From Auricularia sp. M13 (lineage: Eukaryota; Basidiomycota; Agaricomycetes; Auriculariales; Auriculariaceae), in the NCBI GenBank assembly GCA_037042915.1, contig CM073196.1, positions 3,782,001 to 3,846,000 of the forward strand: 64,000 nucleotides of DNA, given 5' to 3'. Positions 32,525-43,433 of the stretch are shown one piece after another. The translations under genes and the position numbers were made by a program. The first letter of the stretch is position 1; each line of letters starts with the position of its first letter. Under the pieces are notes generated by a model, which was not told where the DNA came from, made no database searches, and saw only the letters and a list, made by a program, of their open reading frames with translations.

Positions 32525-35032
32525 ATGTCGGAGACGCATGAGACCTCCGACAACTTTGGCCTCGAAATTCAGGAATTGTTGACGGAGTCTGCCTCGGCGA
32601 GCACGCACCCTCAAGAGGAATTTCTAGTGCGAGCACTCGGCAGGATGGCAACGGAACTGGACAAGCGCTCACTAGAGCGAGGCCTACTTCTTACGGAATT
32701 GTTCGCAAAGACCGCGTTGGCGCTTGAGAGACTTGCAGATCGCTTTGAGGATATGGGACTCAAGCGAAGGGGTCAAACTACCGCGGCCGTCGAAGCTGAG
32801 ACTACGCCTGAAGAAGCAGTGGTGGAGAAACCATCCGAGGACGCGCCCGAGCCCGCGGCGTTCAATGGGACGTTTACGACGATTCCCCGCGACTGGTATA
32901 TTGCGGGTGGCTACCGTTTCACCCGCGATCAGTTTCTGGAAACTCAGCGTAACATGGATGTGCCACAACGTGAAGGAGAGACGGTGGACCAATGGCGAGA
33001 ACGTGCATTCAGAATGATAGGGAACGAGACATCTCGTCGTTTGGGGCATCAGGGTTCACGAGGAGAGCCTCAGTTCAAGATGGAAAGCCCAGACGCCGCG
33101 CCCCCTGTCTCGCTCTGGCCGCAGACGCCGAACAAGCTAGTCACGGTCAGGAGCCCGTCCTTTAGCACGCCGATTGGGCCATTAGCGCGAGCTGCTACCG
33201 GGGGACGAGCAACGCCCACGACCTCTCGCCTGGGTTCCGCACAGGAAGCCAGATTCAGGACACCAGTTCCGGCAATGCGCATTCGCGAAAACCTCATGGA
33301 AGCTCCGGGATTCTCAGAGGCACAGATTGAGAATATGGAGAAAGCGGACCCGCTCGACGCTAGATTACTTTATCGCCTATATGCGTTCGAAAACGAGCAT
33401 GCCGACGACGTCAATCCAGTCAAGCTGAATCTCAAGGTCACGAGCCCCATATATTCCGGAGAAAATGATTTCGCCAAGCTCGAAGATTTCCTGAATTCGT
33501 TCTACGAGTTCATGGAAGCCTCGGGTTTGACGGACGCCACCGGACTGGCGCGCGCGTCGCACATACTGGCGCTTATGCTCCAAGGGCCTGCCAAGACCTG
33601 GTTCCTGACACGCAAGGCTGTGAATCTACGAGATCGCACCCCATGGGAGCTGGACCAGATCATCGTCGGACTACGACAAAGATTCGTGCACGTCACCGCT
33701 AAATCGCACGCATTGAAGGAATTCGAAAGCATGCGGTTGGGACCTGGAGGTGTCGCGGAATTGGAGAACAATCTCGTGCGCGCGGCTCAGTATTTAGTCG
33801 AGCCACCATCAGACTATGCCATGCGTAGTCAGTTCATGAAGGCGCTCCCTGAAGCGTTCAAACAAGTCCTGTTGCGTGACGGGTTCAATGCAGAAGAGTC
33901 TACGATGAACGAGCTCGTGATCAAGGCGGCAAACGTAGAAGCATCCGCTCAAAGCTCGGCAGCAAGGCGCAAGGCATTGGGTTCTACGCCATCGGAGCGA
34001 CCACGTGAGGACAATCGCCCGCCCCGCAGCCGGTTCCAGCGTGATAACTGGAATCAGGGGCGGTACCGGCGGGATGGCGACAAGGCACAATCGCAACCAG
34101 CAAGTGGGTCCGGCGCAAGGGCTGAGGGATGGCGCCAGGACTCTGGACGATCGTCTGCAGCCACTAACGAAGGTGGACAGCGCCGTGGCAATGCAGCTGC
34201 GGTTGAACTGGAGTTGGACGAACCGCAGGTCTCAGCAACAGATGAGCAGGCAGTAGCGAATGATGAATACGCCGGCTTGGAGGTCGACGCCCAGGATTTC
34301 GATGATCCTGACACAAGCAACTGGCTAGTCGCAGATGAAGAGGAGTCCGCAGAACGAGTGGCTTGGTCGAAAATGGCCTGGGTTACTCAAGCTGATGACG
34401 GGGTCGTATCGGCGGCCGCGCAAGCAAAGAAATTGCACAAGAAGGAAGAGACACGATACCAGCTCTCTAGCCGAGAGTCGAAGGACACGGAGCCGCAGCC
34501 TAAGCGGGCTGCGGTATCCAGACGGTTCTTCGAAGGTTTCATTCGCGTCGGCAATCTCAAGGCGTACACGTTGATCGACACAGGCACTGATACGGACATC
34601 ATCTCATCTGAATTCGCACAAGTCGCTGGGGTAAAGACATTCAAATTGGACGCACCGGTAGCATTGCAAATGGCTTGCATTGGCAGCAGATCAAAGATCA
34701 ACCATGGGGTTCGAGCCGATATTCGCGTTGGAGATGTCAGTATAAAGAACAAATATTTTGATATCGCCAATGTCGATAGGTTCGACGTAATCCTTGGACT
34801 CCCGTTTCTTTGGCATGCCAAAGCAGTATTGGATTTCAGTGGCGCCGGGTCGTTGACCATTCATGGACACGCGTTCAGCTTATTGGACAGCGAGTTCGCC
34901 GTCAGCAAATCTGTCGTAAAGATGCAGGCTCCAACGGTCACCAAATCAGTAGCCAAGATGCAGACGCCAACCGCCGCGGCATCAAAGAGCCACGACATGC
35001 GGACGGTGGCAGCGCTTGCCAAGACGGAATAG
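32525..35032 (+). CDS. Gag and aspartic protease region of the Ty3-type element
   Basis: The N-terminal half is a Ty3-type capsid-like region (PIYSGENDFAKLEDFLNSF and a retrotransposon-gag block with WELDQIIVGLRQRF). An Arg/Gly-rich stretch follows in place of a clear zinc knuckle. The retropepsin motif LIDTGTDTDIIS with a later VILGLPFL marks the protease. I start at the ATG at 32525, 60 bases after the LTR. Confidence 0.85.
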   Translation: MSETHETSDNFGLEIQELLTESASASTHPQEEFLVRALGRMATELDKRSLERGLLLTELFAKTALALERLADRFEDMGLKRRGQTTAAVEAETTPEEAVVEKPSEDAPEPAAFNGTFTTIPRDWYIAGGYRFTRDQFLETQRNMDVPQREGETVDQWRERAFRMIGNETSRRLGHQGSRGEPQFKMESPDAAPPVSLWPQTPNKLVTVRSPSFSTPIGPLARAATGGRATPTTSRLGSAQEARFRTPVPAMRIRENLMEAPGFSEAQIENMEKADPLDARLLYRLYAFENEHADDVNPVKLNLKVTSPIYSGENDFAKLEDFLNSFYEFMEASGLTDATGLARASHILALMLQGPAKTWFLTRKAVNLRDRTPWELDQIIVGLRQRFVHVTAKSHALKEFESMRLGPGGVAELENNLVRAAQYLVEPPSDYAMRSQFMKALPEAFKQVLLRDGFNAEESTMNELVIKAANVEASAQSSAARRKALGSTPSERPREDNRPPRSRFQRDNWNQGRYRRDGDKAQSQPASGSGARAEGWRQDSGRSSAATNEGGQRRGNAAAVELELDEPQVSATDEQAVANDEYAGLEVDAQDFDDPDTSNWLVADEEESAERVAWSKMAWVTQADDGVVSAAAQAKKLHKKEETRYQLSSRESKDTEPQPKRAAVSRRFFEGFIRVGNLKAYTLIDTGTDTDIISSEFAQVAGVKTFKLDAPVALQMACIGSRSKINHGVRADIRVGDVSIKNKYFDIANVDRFDVILGLPFLWHAKAVLDFSGAGSLTIHGHAFSLLDSEFAVSKSVVKMQAPTVTKSVAKMQTPTAAASKSHDMRTVAALAKTE

Positions 35033-35119
35033 GACATCAGCAGCCAGATCAAGGCGCCGGCGAGTGGTTCGCGCCGGTACTTCGGCCTTGATCCGGCGAA
35101 GTGGGAGTCGGAAGCATAC

Positions 35120-38100
35120 GTGGATTTCCCATTGCCTGACCCCGAACCTGAAATGACGACGGGATTACGAAAGCATCTGAGCGATTATTTTTTCAAGGAA
35201 ATGGCGGACATACTCGGCCCCATACCCGACACATTGCCCCCGCTGCGCGAGGTCAATCATTCAATTACATTTATTGAGCCATCTATACAATATCCGAATC
35301 GGCGGCCGAAATGCCCGGACGCTTTGAAAGCGCAGCTTGCGGCGAAAATTGAAAGATACGTGAACGCTGGATGGTGGGAACCTACGACCGCGCAATCAGC
35401 GCCAGTTCTTTTGTGTATTCCGAAGAAGGATGGCCGTCTACGGACAGTGGTAGACGCGCGGATTCGGAACGAAAACACCCTCAAGGACATGACGCCATTT
35501 CCCGATCAAGACATGATACGTAATGACGTCGCACGTGCCAAGTATCGGTCGAAGATCGACATGTCGGATGCGTACGAGCAAGTTCGTGTAGTGCCGGAAG
35601 ACGTTTGGAAAACAGTGTTTGCCACAGTACAAGGATGCTTCGTCAGCAAAGTGATGCAGCAGGGCGATTGCAACGCACCAAATACCTTTCAACGATTAGT
35701 AACGAGCATCAACCGCGATTTGTCCGCAAAATGGGTGCACAACTACTTGGACGATCTATTCGTGCTTGCTATGACGATCCGAGCACATCTACACGCGCTG
35801 AAGGAGGTCTTCCTCCGTCTACGGGCCAATCACCTGTATCTGAGCCCCAAGAAGGTCGATCTATTTTCAGAGAGATTAGATTGCCTGGGACACATCATCA
35901 CTGATGACGGAATCATCATGGACGACGGCAAGATGGGCAAGGTTGCCAAATGGAGAACACCGAGAGATTATCAAGATGTACTACGTTTCTTGGGGCTAGT
36001 GGAATACTTGGCACATTTTCTACCGGAGTTGGCAACATATGCGGCTCCACTGTCGGGCATGTGCCGTAATGACCGACCATTTATGTGGACACCGCTTATG
36101 GAGAAATGCTTCGAGACTATCAAAGCACTGGTAGCGAAATCAAATGTTCTCAAACCGATCAACGCGGCATTGCCCGAACCGATTTGGGTAATCTCGGACG
36201 CATCCGTAGCCGGTACGGGCGCGGTGCTAGGACAGGGCAAAGACTGGCGGACGTGCAGACCCGCCGCATTTCTATCCAAGAAGTTCTCTCCGGCACAACA
36301 TTCGTATTTCACGGGCGAACAGGAAATGCTTGGCATCCTGGAAGCACTGCACAAATGGGAAGACAAGCTCATGGGCATCAAGTTTACCGTGGTTACGGAT
36401 CACGAAGCCATCAAATTCTTCAAGACACAGCCAGAAATGACACCAAGACAGACACGTTGGTTCGACTATTACATGCGTTTTGGCTGCGAGATCGAATACG
36501 TCAAGGGCAAAGAAAACAAAGTCGCAGACTGTTTGTCGAGGTACTACTCGTCAGACAAAGAGGGGGAGGCCCATCCCCCCGGGGATTACAGCCGTATGGA
36601 CGTCATCCTGGATCCGGAGGGTGACGACTTACCTCTGGCACGACAAGAGGAAATGGTGCGAGCCGCGGCCATGGCGACACGGTCGAAAAGTCAAGTATTA
36701 CAAGACAGCGTTGAACCACGAGCCGCCCAGAGCGAAGAGTTGCGACAACACCAGGAACCCGAGATCCCTGACAGGCCGGCGCCAACACAGCCTGACAATC
36801 AGGCGGAGCCAGAAATAGACTTGCCAAGCCTGATCCGCGAGCGCGTGGATTTGCCTACGGAAATCAGGAACGGATACGAAACTGACCCACTGTGCTCGCG
36901 CGTGATGGAAAACATCGGCCACTACCCCCGCTATGCGCTGAAAGAAGGGCTGCTGATGGTCACCGTGCAAGGCAACGCTGTTTGCGTAGTCCCAGACGTG
37001 ATAGTGCGCGGTCGGCGACTGCCTGAGATAATACTGGCGCACGCTCACGAGGTGCTTGGACATTTCGGACTGAAGAAAACGCTGAACTACATTCGCCGAT
37101 GGTTCTGGTGGCCCAAGATCGCACTGGATACTGCGGCATTCGTGACACAATGCCCTCGCTGTCAGGTTTCGAAACAGAACACCGCGCGACCTGCAGGCCT
37201 GCTCCATACACTGCCAATACCTACGCGACCATGGGAATCCGTGGGCATGGACTTCGTTGGACCGTTCCCAGAATGCGACGGCTTCGACTATTTGCTACTG
37301 GTCATATGCCGGTTATCATCGATGGTTCATCTGATACCTACGCGAACGGATTCAGATGCGCAGACAGTGGCTTGGCTATACTTCAAGGATGTTGTTCGAT
37401 TGCATGGGCTCTCAGACAGCATAGTTTCGGATCGAGACCCCAAGTTTACGGCCATCTTCTGGAAGGAACTGTTGCGATTACTTGGGACACGGAGCCTCAT
37501 GTCGACGTCGTTTCATCCACAGACAGACGGGGCATCCGAGCGCGCAGTAAAATCGGCCACTCAGATTCTGCGTACCATATGCCAATCCAATCAACGGGAC
37601 TGGGCGCGCATGATCCCAATGGTGGAATTCGCTATGAACTCGAGCACAAGTGCATCCACGGGGTTCGCGCCGTTCGAATTGAACTACGGATATATGCCGC
37701 GGCTGGTGACGCTGCCCCCGGAACTGACGCCTTACCAAGGCGTGCGGGAATTTGCTGAGAAAGCTCGCCTGAACCTCTCAGCAGCGCACGATGCAATTAT
37801 CGCGGCAAGGACATTCCAGACATACTATGCCAACCAGCATCGGCGCGAGGAACCTGCGATCGAGAAGGATTCTCTCGTATATCTCTCAACCAAGAACCTG
37901 AAGATGCCAAAAGGACGTGCGCGAACTCTCATTCCGTTGTTCATTGGGCCATACCGAGTGTTGGAAGCGGATGGGGCAACTTCAACGTACAAGTTGGACT
38001 TACCAGATGAATTGCGAAATCGCCGAGTCCACGACCGATTCCACGTCAGTCTTCTAAGGCCACATATACCTCACGAAGACGCTCGATTCCCGAACAGGGA

Positions 38101-38335
38101 CGTATCGTATTTCTACGATTTGGGCAACTATGTGGAAGGCGAAACGGTTGTAGAAGATCTGGTTGATCACATGTTCACTCCAAGACTCATGTTCCAGGTC
38201 AAATGGGCGGATGGTGATATAACTTGGGCCCCATTATCTGTATGCTCGAAACTGGCCGCTCTGGACCGCTACCTAGCGCTGCACAACGTGTCCAGACCAT
38301 CCGATCTTCCTCGTGCGGACCGTTCGCGGAAGTGA
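35120..38335 (+). CDS. Reverse transcriptase, RNase H, integrase and chromodomain region
   Basis: The RT shows KKDGRLRTVVDAR, KIDMSDAYEQ and the catalytic YLDDL. RNase H shows VISDASVAGTGAVLGQ and TDHEAIKFF. Integrase has the HHCC zinc block (HEVLGHFG, then CPRCQVSK) and the DDE core (GMDFVGPFPE, VSDRDPKF, then the Glu in DGASERAVK). The C-terminus (VVEDLVDHMFTPRLMF, then VKWADGDITWAPL) is chromodomain-like, suggesting targeting to marked chromatin. Confidence 0.9.
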   Translation: MDFPLPDPEPEMTTGLRKHLSDYFFKEMADILGPIPDTLPPLREVNHSITFIEPSIQYPNRRPKCPDALKAQLAAKIERYVNAGWWEPTTAQSAPVLLCIPKKDGRLRTVVDARIRNENTLKDMTPFPDQDMIRNDVARAKYRSKIDMSDAYEQVRVVPEDVWKTVFATVQGCFVSKVMQQGDCNAPNTFQRLVTSINRDLSAKWVHNYLDDLFVLAMTIRAHLHALKEVFLRLRANHLYLSPKKVDLFSERLDCLGHIITDDGIIMDDGKMGKVAKWRTPRDYQDVLRFLGLVEYLAHFLPELATYAAPLSGMCRNDRPFMWTPLMEKCFETIKALVAKSNVLKPINAALPEPIWVISDASVAGTGAVLGQGKDWRTCRPAAFLSKKFSPAQHSYFTGEQEMLGILEALHKWEDKLMGIKFTVVTDHEAIKFFKTQPEMTPRQTRWFDYYMRFGCEIEYVKGKENKVADCLSRYYSSDKEGEAHPPGDYSRMDVILDPEGDDLPLARQEEMVRAAAMATRSKSQVLQDSVEPRAAQSEELRQHQEPEIPDRPAPTQPDNQAEPEIDLPSLIRERVDLPTEIRNGYETDPLCSRVMENIGHYPRYALKEGLLMVTVQGNAVCVVPDVIVRGRRLPEIILAHAHEVLGHFGLKKTLNYIRRWFWWPKIALDTAAFVTQCPRCQVSKQNTARPAGLLHTLPIPTRPWESVGMDFVGPFPECDGFDYLLLVICRLSSMVHLIPTRTDSDAQTVAWLYFKDVVRLHGLSDSIVSDRDPKFTAIFWKELLRLLGTRSLMSTSFHPQTDGASERAVKSATQILRTICQSNQRDWARMIPMVEFAMNSSTSASTGFAPFELNYGYMPRLVTLPPELTPYQGVREFAEKARLNLSAAHDAIIAARTFQTYYANQHRREEPAIEKDSLVYLSTKNLKMPKGRARTLIPLFIGPYRVLEADGATSTYKLDLPDELRNRRVHDRFHVSLLRPHIPHEDARFPNRDVSYFYDLGNYVEGETVVEDLVDHMFTPRLMFQVKWADGDITWAPLSVCSKLAALDRYLALHNVSRPSDLPRADRSRK

Positions 38336-38372
38336 TCGCGGATGACGAAGTCACCAACGGAATACATAACTC

Positions 38373-40207
38373 ATGGCCGGCAATTATTCTAGGACACCCA
38401 CTCATATTCATCTCACCACCTCAATCGACGATATGCCCAACGTTCTGTCCACCGAGCAACCGAGCGGCGAGGACGTGCCAATGTCGGAGGAACGCAAGCC
38501 CTCTTCACTCGAAGAAGCACTCGGACAGGTCGATTCACGCGGCTGGAAGGCGCACCGTTTTGGCATTATCGGCCATGACGACAACTGCGAGGAATGCGCT
38601 GCCATGGGTCGCCACATCCTCGAAGCTATCAAGAACGGCGAAGGAGCGGCCATCCTGCGCGCTGCGCAGGAGATGGTGGAAGCCTCCAACACGCGCCTCC
38701 TCTTCCCGGTCATGTCCGTTAAGGAATGGGCCGCTTCGTTCTCGCCAGTCATCCATTGCCCACCGGGTACCTTCGCGTGCACTGTCGCCAACTGGCTGAC
38801 GTACTATGCCAATGTCTTGCCAGTCGACATCGTCCTGTCGGAGCTCTCCTGCCGTCCCGCGAACATCCAGCAAGGGACCACGGAGCGTGACCTCAGGGAT
38901 GAGCACCGCCGTAGGGAGCATCGCGTCTCCCTACTGCGGGAGGTTATGCGGCTCATCAACCAATTCCAGAGCCTCCTCGTCCCCGGTCTCCATCCACCGC
39001 TCTCGGATAACACACCGCAAGCTGTGTGGACTACGCTTCCGAGGCGCTTGCGTGGGGAAGGCGACGCTCATTATCCACGACGCGTGGTGTACCCGGTTTT
39101 GCGCAGAATCACGACCAGCAGAGGCGAGATCGTCTGCGCCCTGCCCTCACGCCCGCTGTCGCCGTTCGAGCTGATTGACAGCGACCACTCGCTGATCCTT
39201 CCGCGTGGCGCGGGCGGACATACGCACATACCTGGCTCGCTCTGGAACTATGTTCCCGCGCACGCCGTGCACCGAGAAGGAACTTCAACGCGTGTTCTTG
39301 GACGACCGAGTTCAATTCGCCCGAGCAGACCCTCAAGCTGTTTATAGAGGCATGTGCGATTCCATGGCTCTCGCGCTCGCAGATCCAGCGCTCGCTCGTT
39401 CACCACCAGACAACGGCGCTCATCGAGAGTGAGGGCGGCAGCGAATTCATGGGCGAGATTACCGAGGACGCTCAGATTTGTGATCTCGACGAGCAGTGCC
39501 TGTCGTGGGCCATCGACCTTCCCATGTCTATCCCGGGCTGCGTCGTCGACAACGTATGGCGCTACGACGAAATTGCCATCGCGGTCTGGGCATTCATGCG
39601 CTGGACGTTCCCGGTCAACACTGCGCGCGCGCTGGTAGCCCTGAAACACGGTCGCGAGCGCCCCATCCCTGGACGCGTCGTCCCATTCTACAGCCCATCC
39701 GAGTACCGGGGCGACACAAGCAGCTACTCGCACAACGAAGTGCACGACCACATCGTCTACGTGTGCGGCATTGAAATTGGCGACATGAAGCATTTCTACA
39801 CGCTCGCGCGCGACTGGCAGGACGTCAAAGTGGAAAGCCGCCATATGCAGGAGCATTTCAAGATGAGCGGTCTCCGACGGTCGGGCGAGTACGGCACCTG
39901 GGGCGTGCACGCGCTGGTAACAACGCCGGACGATCCGCCGATCACCTCCATCGACGCGAGGCACGTCATCGCGGATCACGACCGACGCCAAGAACAGGCA
40001 CGCGCAGCGGAACGGCGCGCGGCATCAACCTCGCAACAGTCGCGCCCGGTCAAGGAGCTCGCAACTCGCACACAGCCCGGGCAGTCAACAGGCCCGACTC
40101 GCGCGCCGTCAGAACAGACATCGGCGCCGTCAGTGTCGACAAGGCCGAGCCCCGCTAGCCCGCCACCGACGAAACGTTTCAAGAGCCGTCACACTCGCGC
40201 GGAATGA
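38373..40207 (+). CDS. Extra coding region between pol and the 3' LTR
   Basis: About 1.8 kb of coding-like sequence follows the integrase on the sense strand, spread over more than one reading frame. The first part has a CEECAAMG Cys motif and a Leu-rich helical region. The second has VVDNVWRYDEIAIAVWAFM and a charged, Ser/Pro-rich tail ending KRFKSRHTRAE. I see no signal peptide, membrane segment or envelope-like motif, and I do not recognise the family. It sits where an envelope gene would be in a retrovirus but does not look like one. Confidence 0.6.
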
Positions 40208-40442
40208 TTTGGTCATCCCTTTTCTTCAATTCTTTTCCAATCCCTACCTTCCCCAATCACGGCCTCTGTAGAAATAATTCACTAATTAGCGAATATCGCC
40301 CCACAATTGGCCAAATTCCAAGTCTCACTTTCTCTCTCTCTCTCCCCATCACTAATTCGGCATTACGCATAGCCTATCGCAACCTGTCAGTGACTCACAC
40401 TCGAATTGTCTCATATCATCACTCCAGTGTCTTTTCTTTTGC

Positions 40443-40451
40443 GGGGGAGGG
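40443..40451 (+). other. Polypurine tract before the 3' LTR
   Basis: GGGGGAGGG lies immediately before the TG of the 3' LTR, the standard place of the plus-strand primer. A clear tRNA primer-binding site is not evident just after the 5' LTR; chromodomain elements of the Tf1 type prime themselves, which could explain this. Confidence 0.65.
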
Positions 40452-40637
40452 TGCAAGGCGATCGCCTTGGCCCGCCTCCGGCGGGCTAGTATCCAGTCTA
40501 GTATCAGAGTATATAAAGGGCCGTCCGCTAGTCACACGGCCCCCATCTCTTTACACCTGTACACTACCGTCCCTAACAAGCCGGTTTCTGTGTACTTGCG
40601 TGTGAGCGAGAGCGGCGCCCGACTTGGACGCCTTACA
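40452..40637 (+). repeat. 3' LTR of the Ty3-type element
   Basis: 186 bases. I found no difference from the 5' LTR by eye. It is followed directly by the second copy of the TGTGC target duplication. Confidence 0.93.
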
Positions 40638-40962
40638 TGTGCAGCCGTTTACTGAGGAGCTCGCAGCGAAGCTCGCCGCCACCTACAACAAGATTCGCGT
40701 AGCCTTCGTCTCCGGTACTCGTACGGAGTCCACAGAGTCGTACATGTCGCCGAAGACTCGTCGCATGTACTCCTTCGTCCGCATGGAGCTGGGCATCCAG
40801 ATGCACGGGCTCGTGAATTACAAGGGATTTCTCGCCGAAGGCAGTCAAGACGGGTTTGAATTTGGCGAGCGCAGCATCGGTGAGAGCGTCAGCGTCATCT
40901 ACGATGCTCTACGCAAAGGAAGGATGGGCGAGGTATTGGCAACCCTGTTCAGTGATGCGTAG

Positions 40963-41792
40963 AGGCGCATATGTTATTTCCAATCAACAAAACAAGTAGA
41001 CTTCATTTGATTCAGTTCTCGCTCGTTTTCTGTGTTTCTGTCCATGCTACGAGTAAGCTTAAAGCAGCATGATCTCAGCGCGGGGTCCCACATCGTTTCC
41101 TATCCTTGAACAAAGCACTCGTGAGTACCGCTGAGCGATGCAACAACCTGCAGAATCGTAACCGCGAGGAGCTCCGTTGCCGAAACCGCCGCCAGTGAGC
41201 CCAAAATTGCACAATGATTCTCCTTATACAGGGGTTGTTCCTTGCTCGGACGTCGTCAGACGATGTATGTGGGTGTGGCACGACTTTTGTGGACCGCACT
41301 GTGTCCAGGTACTGCTGCTTGCCGTACGGCGTACACCGCACGTCCAGCATTCTATTCACTTTCGGTGATGTCGCCACCGTGACTTCTTATTATGATAATG
41401 TTGCCAACATGAGACTTGTTGTTGATATCATCCACTTGGCAAGCCGGAAACCCCCGAGCGCTTGCAGCGCTTTGTCAGAGTCCAGACATGGAAGGAAGGA
41501 TTGAAGGAAGACATGTGAGCGGCAATGACCCATTTGGAAGACGCGGAGAAACGCACAGGCGCCGACGCCGGTGACACTGACGTTTAACTGAATCAACATG
41601 GCAAGATGTCGAACAAATCAGACGATGTTTGTACCCGCGCGTGTGCACAGCCAGAAGACGTCTCCATGGCCAATAAGCAAACGGCGTAAGCGTCTTCCTT
41701 CCTGAATGCAACAATAATGGCAGGATGATCATATTACTACTGTAGATTGAAAGGGCATCGAGGTGCCAACTTCTGGTTGCCACTTCTCCGCC
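40963..41792. other. Intergenic region, no gene seen
   Basis: 830 bases between the PAL stop and the F-box gene. A reverse ORF at 41075-41377 is Arg/Ser/His-rich without family features, and I do not count it as a gene. Confidence 0.4.
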
Positions 41793-42832
41793 ATGTCGTG
41801 CACACTGAGCGTCCCCAACGAACTACAAGACCACATCATCGACTTTGTGGCTCCCGATGTCTCCAGCCTGCGTAGTTGCGCGCTCGTCTGCCGGACCTGG
41901 CATCCACGGAGTACCACCCACCTCTTCTCAACAATGTCCGTCCGCACTCCTGGCGCCTTCCGGGCTCTGTCTATGCTCGTTGAGCGACGTTGTGTATGGC
42001 TCAGCCATACAAGATATCTACGTCTCACCATGGCGGGATCATGTTCTATAACCGATATCGAGAACTTGCTACGCTGCATGCCTCAACTCGTGGAGTTGAC
42101 GCTAGGTTCTTGTCGATGGGAACCTTCGTTGGATGCATCGAACATTCCTTCACCAGCCGTGCTGCACGGCCTCCGCACGCTTCGTATCGACAGCGCTTCG
42201 GGAGAGACCCTTCGCGCCATGACTGTGCTACTTGGAGCGCAGCTCCCCGCGCTGGACGCACTGGATATCTCCGGTATCTCCGCCGAAGACTTCCCTGACG
42301 CCGGAGCTGTCCTCTCACGTGTCGGAGCCTCGCTGAGAACGCTGAGAGTTGGGATTGTGGGATACACGGAGGGAGAACGAGATGGTGAGTTGTTCATCGT
42401 TCTTGATTCCTGCATCTCTTGCTCATATTGCAATGTTATGGAGCTGCATTGCAGACACATCTGTCGCTGTCGCATTTGCCACAACTGCAGACTCTCTGCA
42501 TTACCGATCTCATCTTTCACCCCGGAAAGCTCAGTACCACCTCTTACGCTTGGGTCCCCCTTGTCCTTAGACAGTGCACGGCTCGTACACTCGTCTTCGA
42601 GCTCGATTTCCCGCCGGTGTCGGGCATGGGCGTGATAATGCCTCGCGTTTCCGCACGCGTCTCTGAGCGGCTACTTGACTGGTTGCCGTGGGCACGATGC
42701 GCTCGGTGGATACCGCAGGAGACGGAGGTTCTGTTGGAGATTTGGCCGAAGCAGGTAGTCAAAGCAGAGCTTGTACTCAATGCGGTGCGGCGGAGACTGC
42801 CACTTTCCACGAAGCTACGTCATGTACAGTAG
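41793..42832 (+). CDS. F-box protein with degenerate leucine-rich region
   Basis: Two exons, 41793-42384 and 42444-42832, give 326 residues. The N-terminal F-box reads LSVPNELQDHIIDFVAPDVSSLRS, split here as LSVPNELQDHIIDF and VAPDVSSLRS, followed by CALVCRTWHP and LF. Such proteins are substrate adaptors of SCF ubiquitin ligases, and mushroom genomes carry hundreds of variable copies. The C-terminal part has irregular Leu-rich strands (LRTLRIDSA, LPALDALDISGI, LPQLQTLCITDL). The intron acceptor at 42443 (TATGGAG) is weak, but it is the only nearby choice in phase. Its target and its relation to the metabolic neighbours are unknown. Confidence 0.75.
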
Positions 42833-43433
42833 GGTGTAGCCTTGATGCACTGTTAGATTCCATGCCGCATGTCATATTAGATTGTATTCTCAACTCTCGT
42901 ATTAGGCCGTTCAGCTGTCTCTAAGAAATTTTCAAGCCCATCAAAGTATGAATCCGTCGCAACAGAGCTTTGAAAATTGCATGACTTGAGATAAATGCGA
43001 CTTGGGCTATATTATAACTAGCTGTTATTGACGTTCATGGCTCGCTCGCGCGTCGAGGCCAAAAAATTGTTTGCGCACCTAGAGTTGGGTCTACTTAAGG
43101 CGCATAGAAGTGATTCTCTGCAATAGACCGCTCGCTCGGCAGTACATTACTGGCCCGGCGGCGTTTGGGTAGGTTTCATAGAGATGCTGAGGGGTGTCAC
43201 GGTCCTCCGGTGCATCGCCACAACTCTCACTACGCCACTTAGGGAAGTTTGGATCTTCTCATCAAGATCCGCACTACTCAATCGGGAATCGTGGGAAATC
43301 CTCAATTATGGATGAAGCGAGACAGGCACGAAGAAGCACAGAAGTTTAGCACGTCAGAGATAATTCTATTGATTTCGCCATGAGTCGTAAAAATGCAAGA
43401 TCCAAGCCGCAACCCTTCCAGCCGCATCCCACT
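42833..43433. other. Convergent intergenic spacer
   Basis: 601 bases between the F-box stop and the P450 stop. Nothing recognised. Confidence 0.4.

Larger units (their letters stand above)
32280..40637 (+). mobile_element. Ty3-type (Metaviridae) chromodomain LTR retrotransposon inside PAL
   Basis: The 8358-base element has two 186-base LTRs that I read as identical, beginning TG and ending CA. It is flanked by the 5-base target duplication TGTGC (32275-32279 and 40638-40642). Order of parts: LTR, gag with an aspartic protease, reverse transcriptase, RNase H, integrase, a chromodomain-like tail, an extra coding region, a purine tract and the 3' LTR. The RT-before-integrase order defines Ty3. 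It inserted in the PAL sense orientation. The matching LTRs imply a very young insertion. The gag and pol regions look whole; the extra region may carry about one break or an intron. Confidence 0.95.
29990..40962 (+). pseudogene. PAL: Phenylalanine ammonia-lyase gene split by a retrotransposon
   Basis: Eight exons (29990-30228, 30279-30478, 30530-30835, 30896-31209, 31265-31472, 31523-31850, 31901-31958, then 32006-32279 continuing at 40643-40962) account for 748 codons without any other visible defect. PAL deaminates L-phenylalanine (some also tyrosine) to cinnamate, using the self-made MIO cofactor. The MIO triad Ala-Ser-Gly is at residues 246-248 in LRGTISASG, with the following Asp across an intron (DLTPLAYVAGA). 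Other family blocks are GVSTGYGGSADTRT, MPTSWVRAAMAVRMNSL, GHSGVRW, RPHPGQVECARN and TTDNPLIDG. The last exon is interrupted inside codon 643 by the Ty3-type element. Reading resumes in the same codon after the 5-base target duplication (QPFTEEL onward), so about 106 C-terminal residues are separated. This copy is presumably non-functional, but recently so. Confidence 0.93.

Noticed and set aside
38373-40207. Envelope gene of the LTR element
   Set aside because: No signal peptide, furin-like site, fusion peptide or membrane anchor is visible.
41075-41377. Small reverse ORF between PAL and the F-box gene
   Set aside because: Biased Arg/Ser/His composition, no motif, and no sign of splicing partners.
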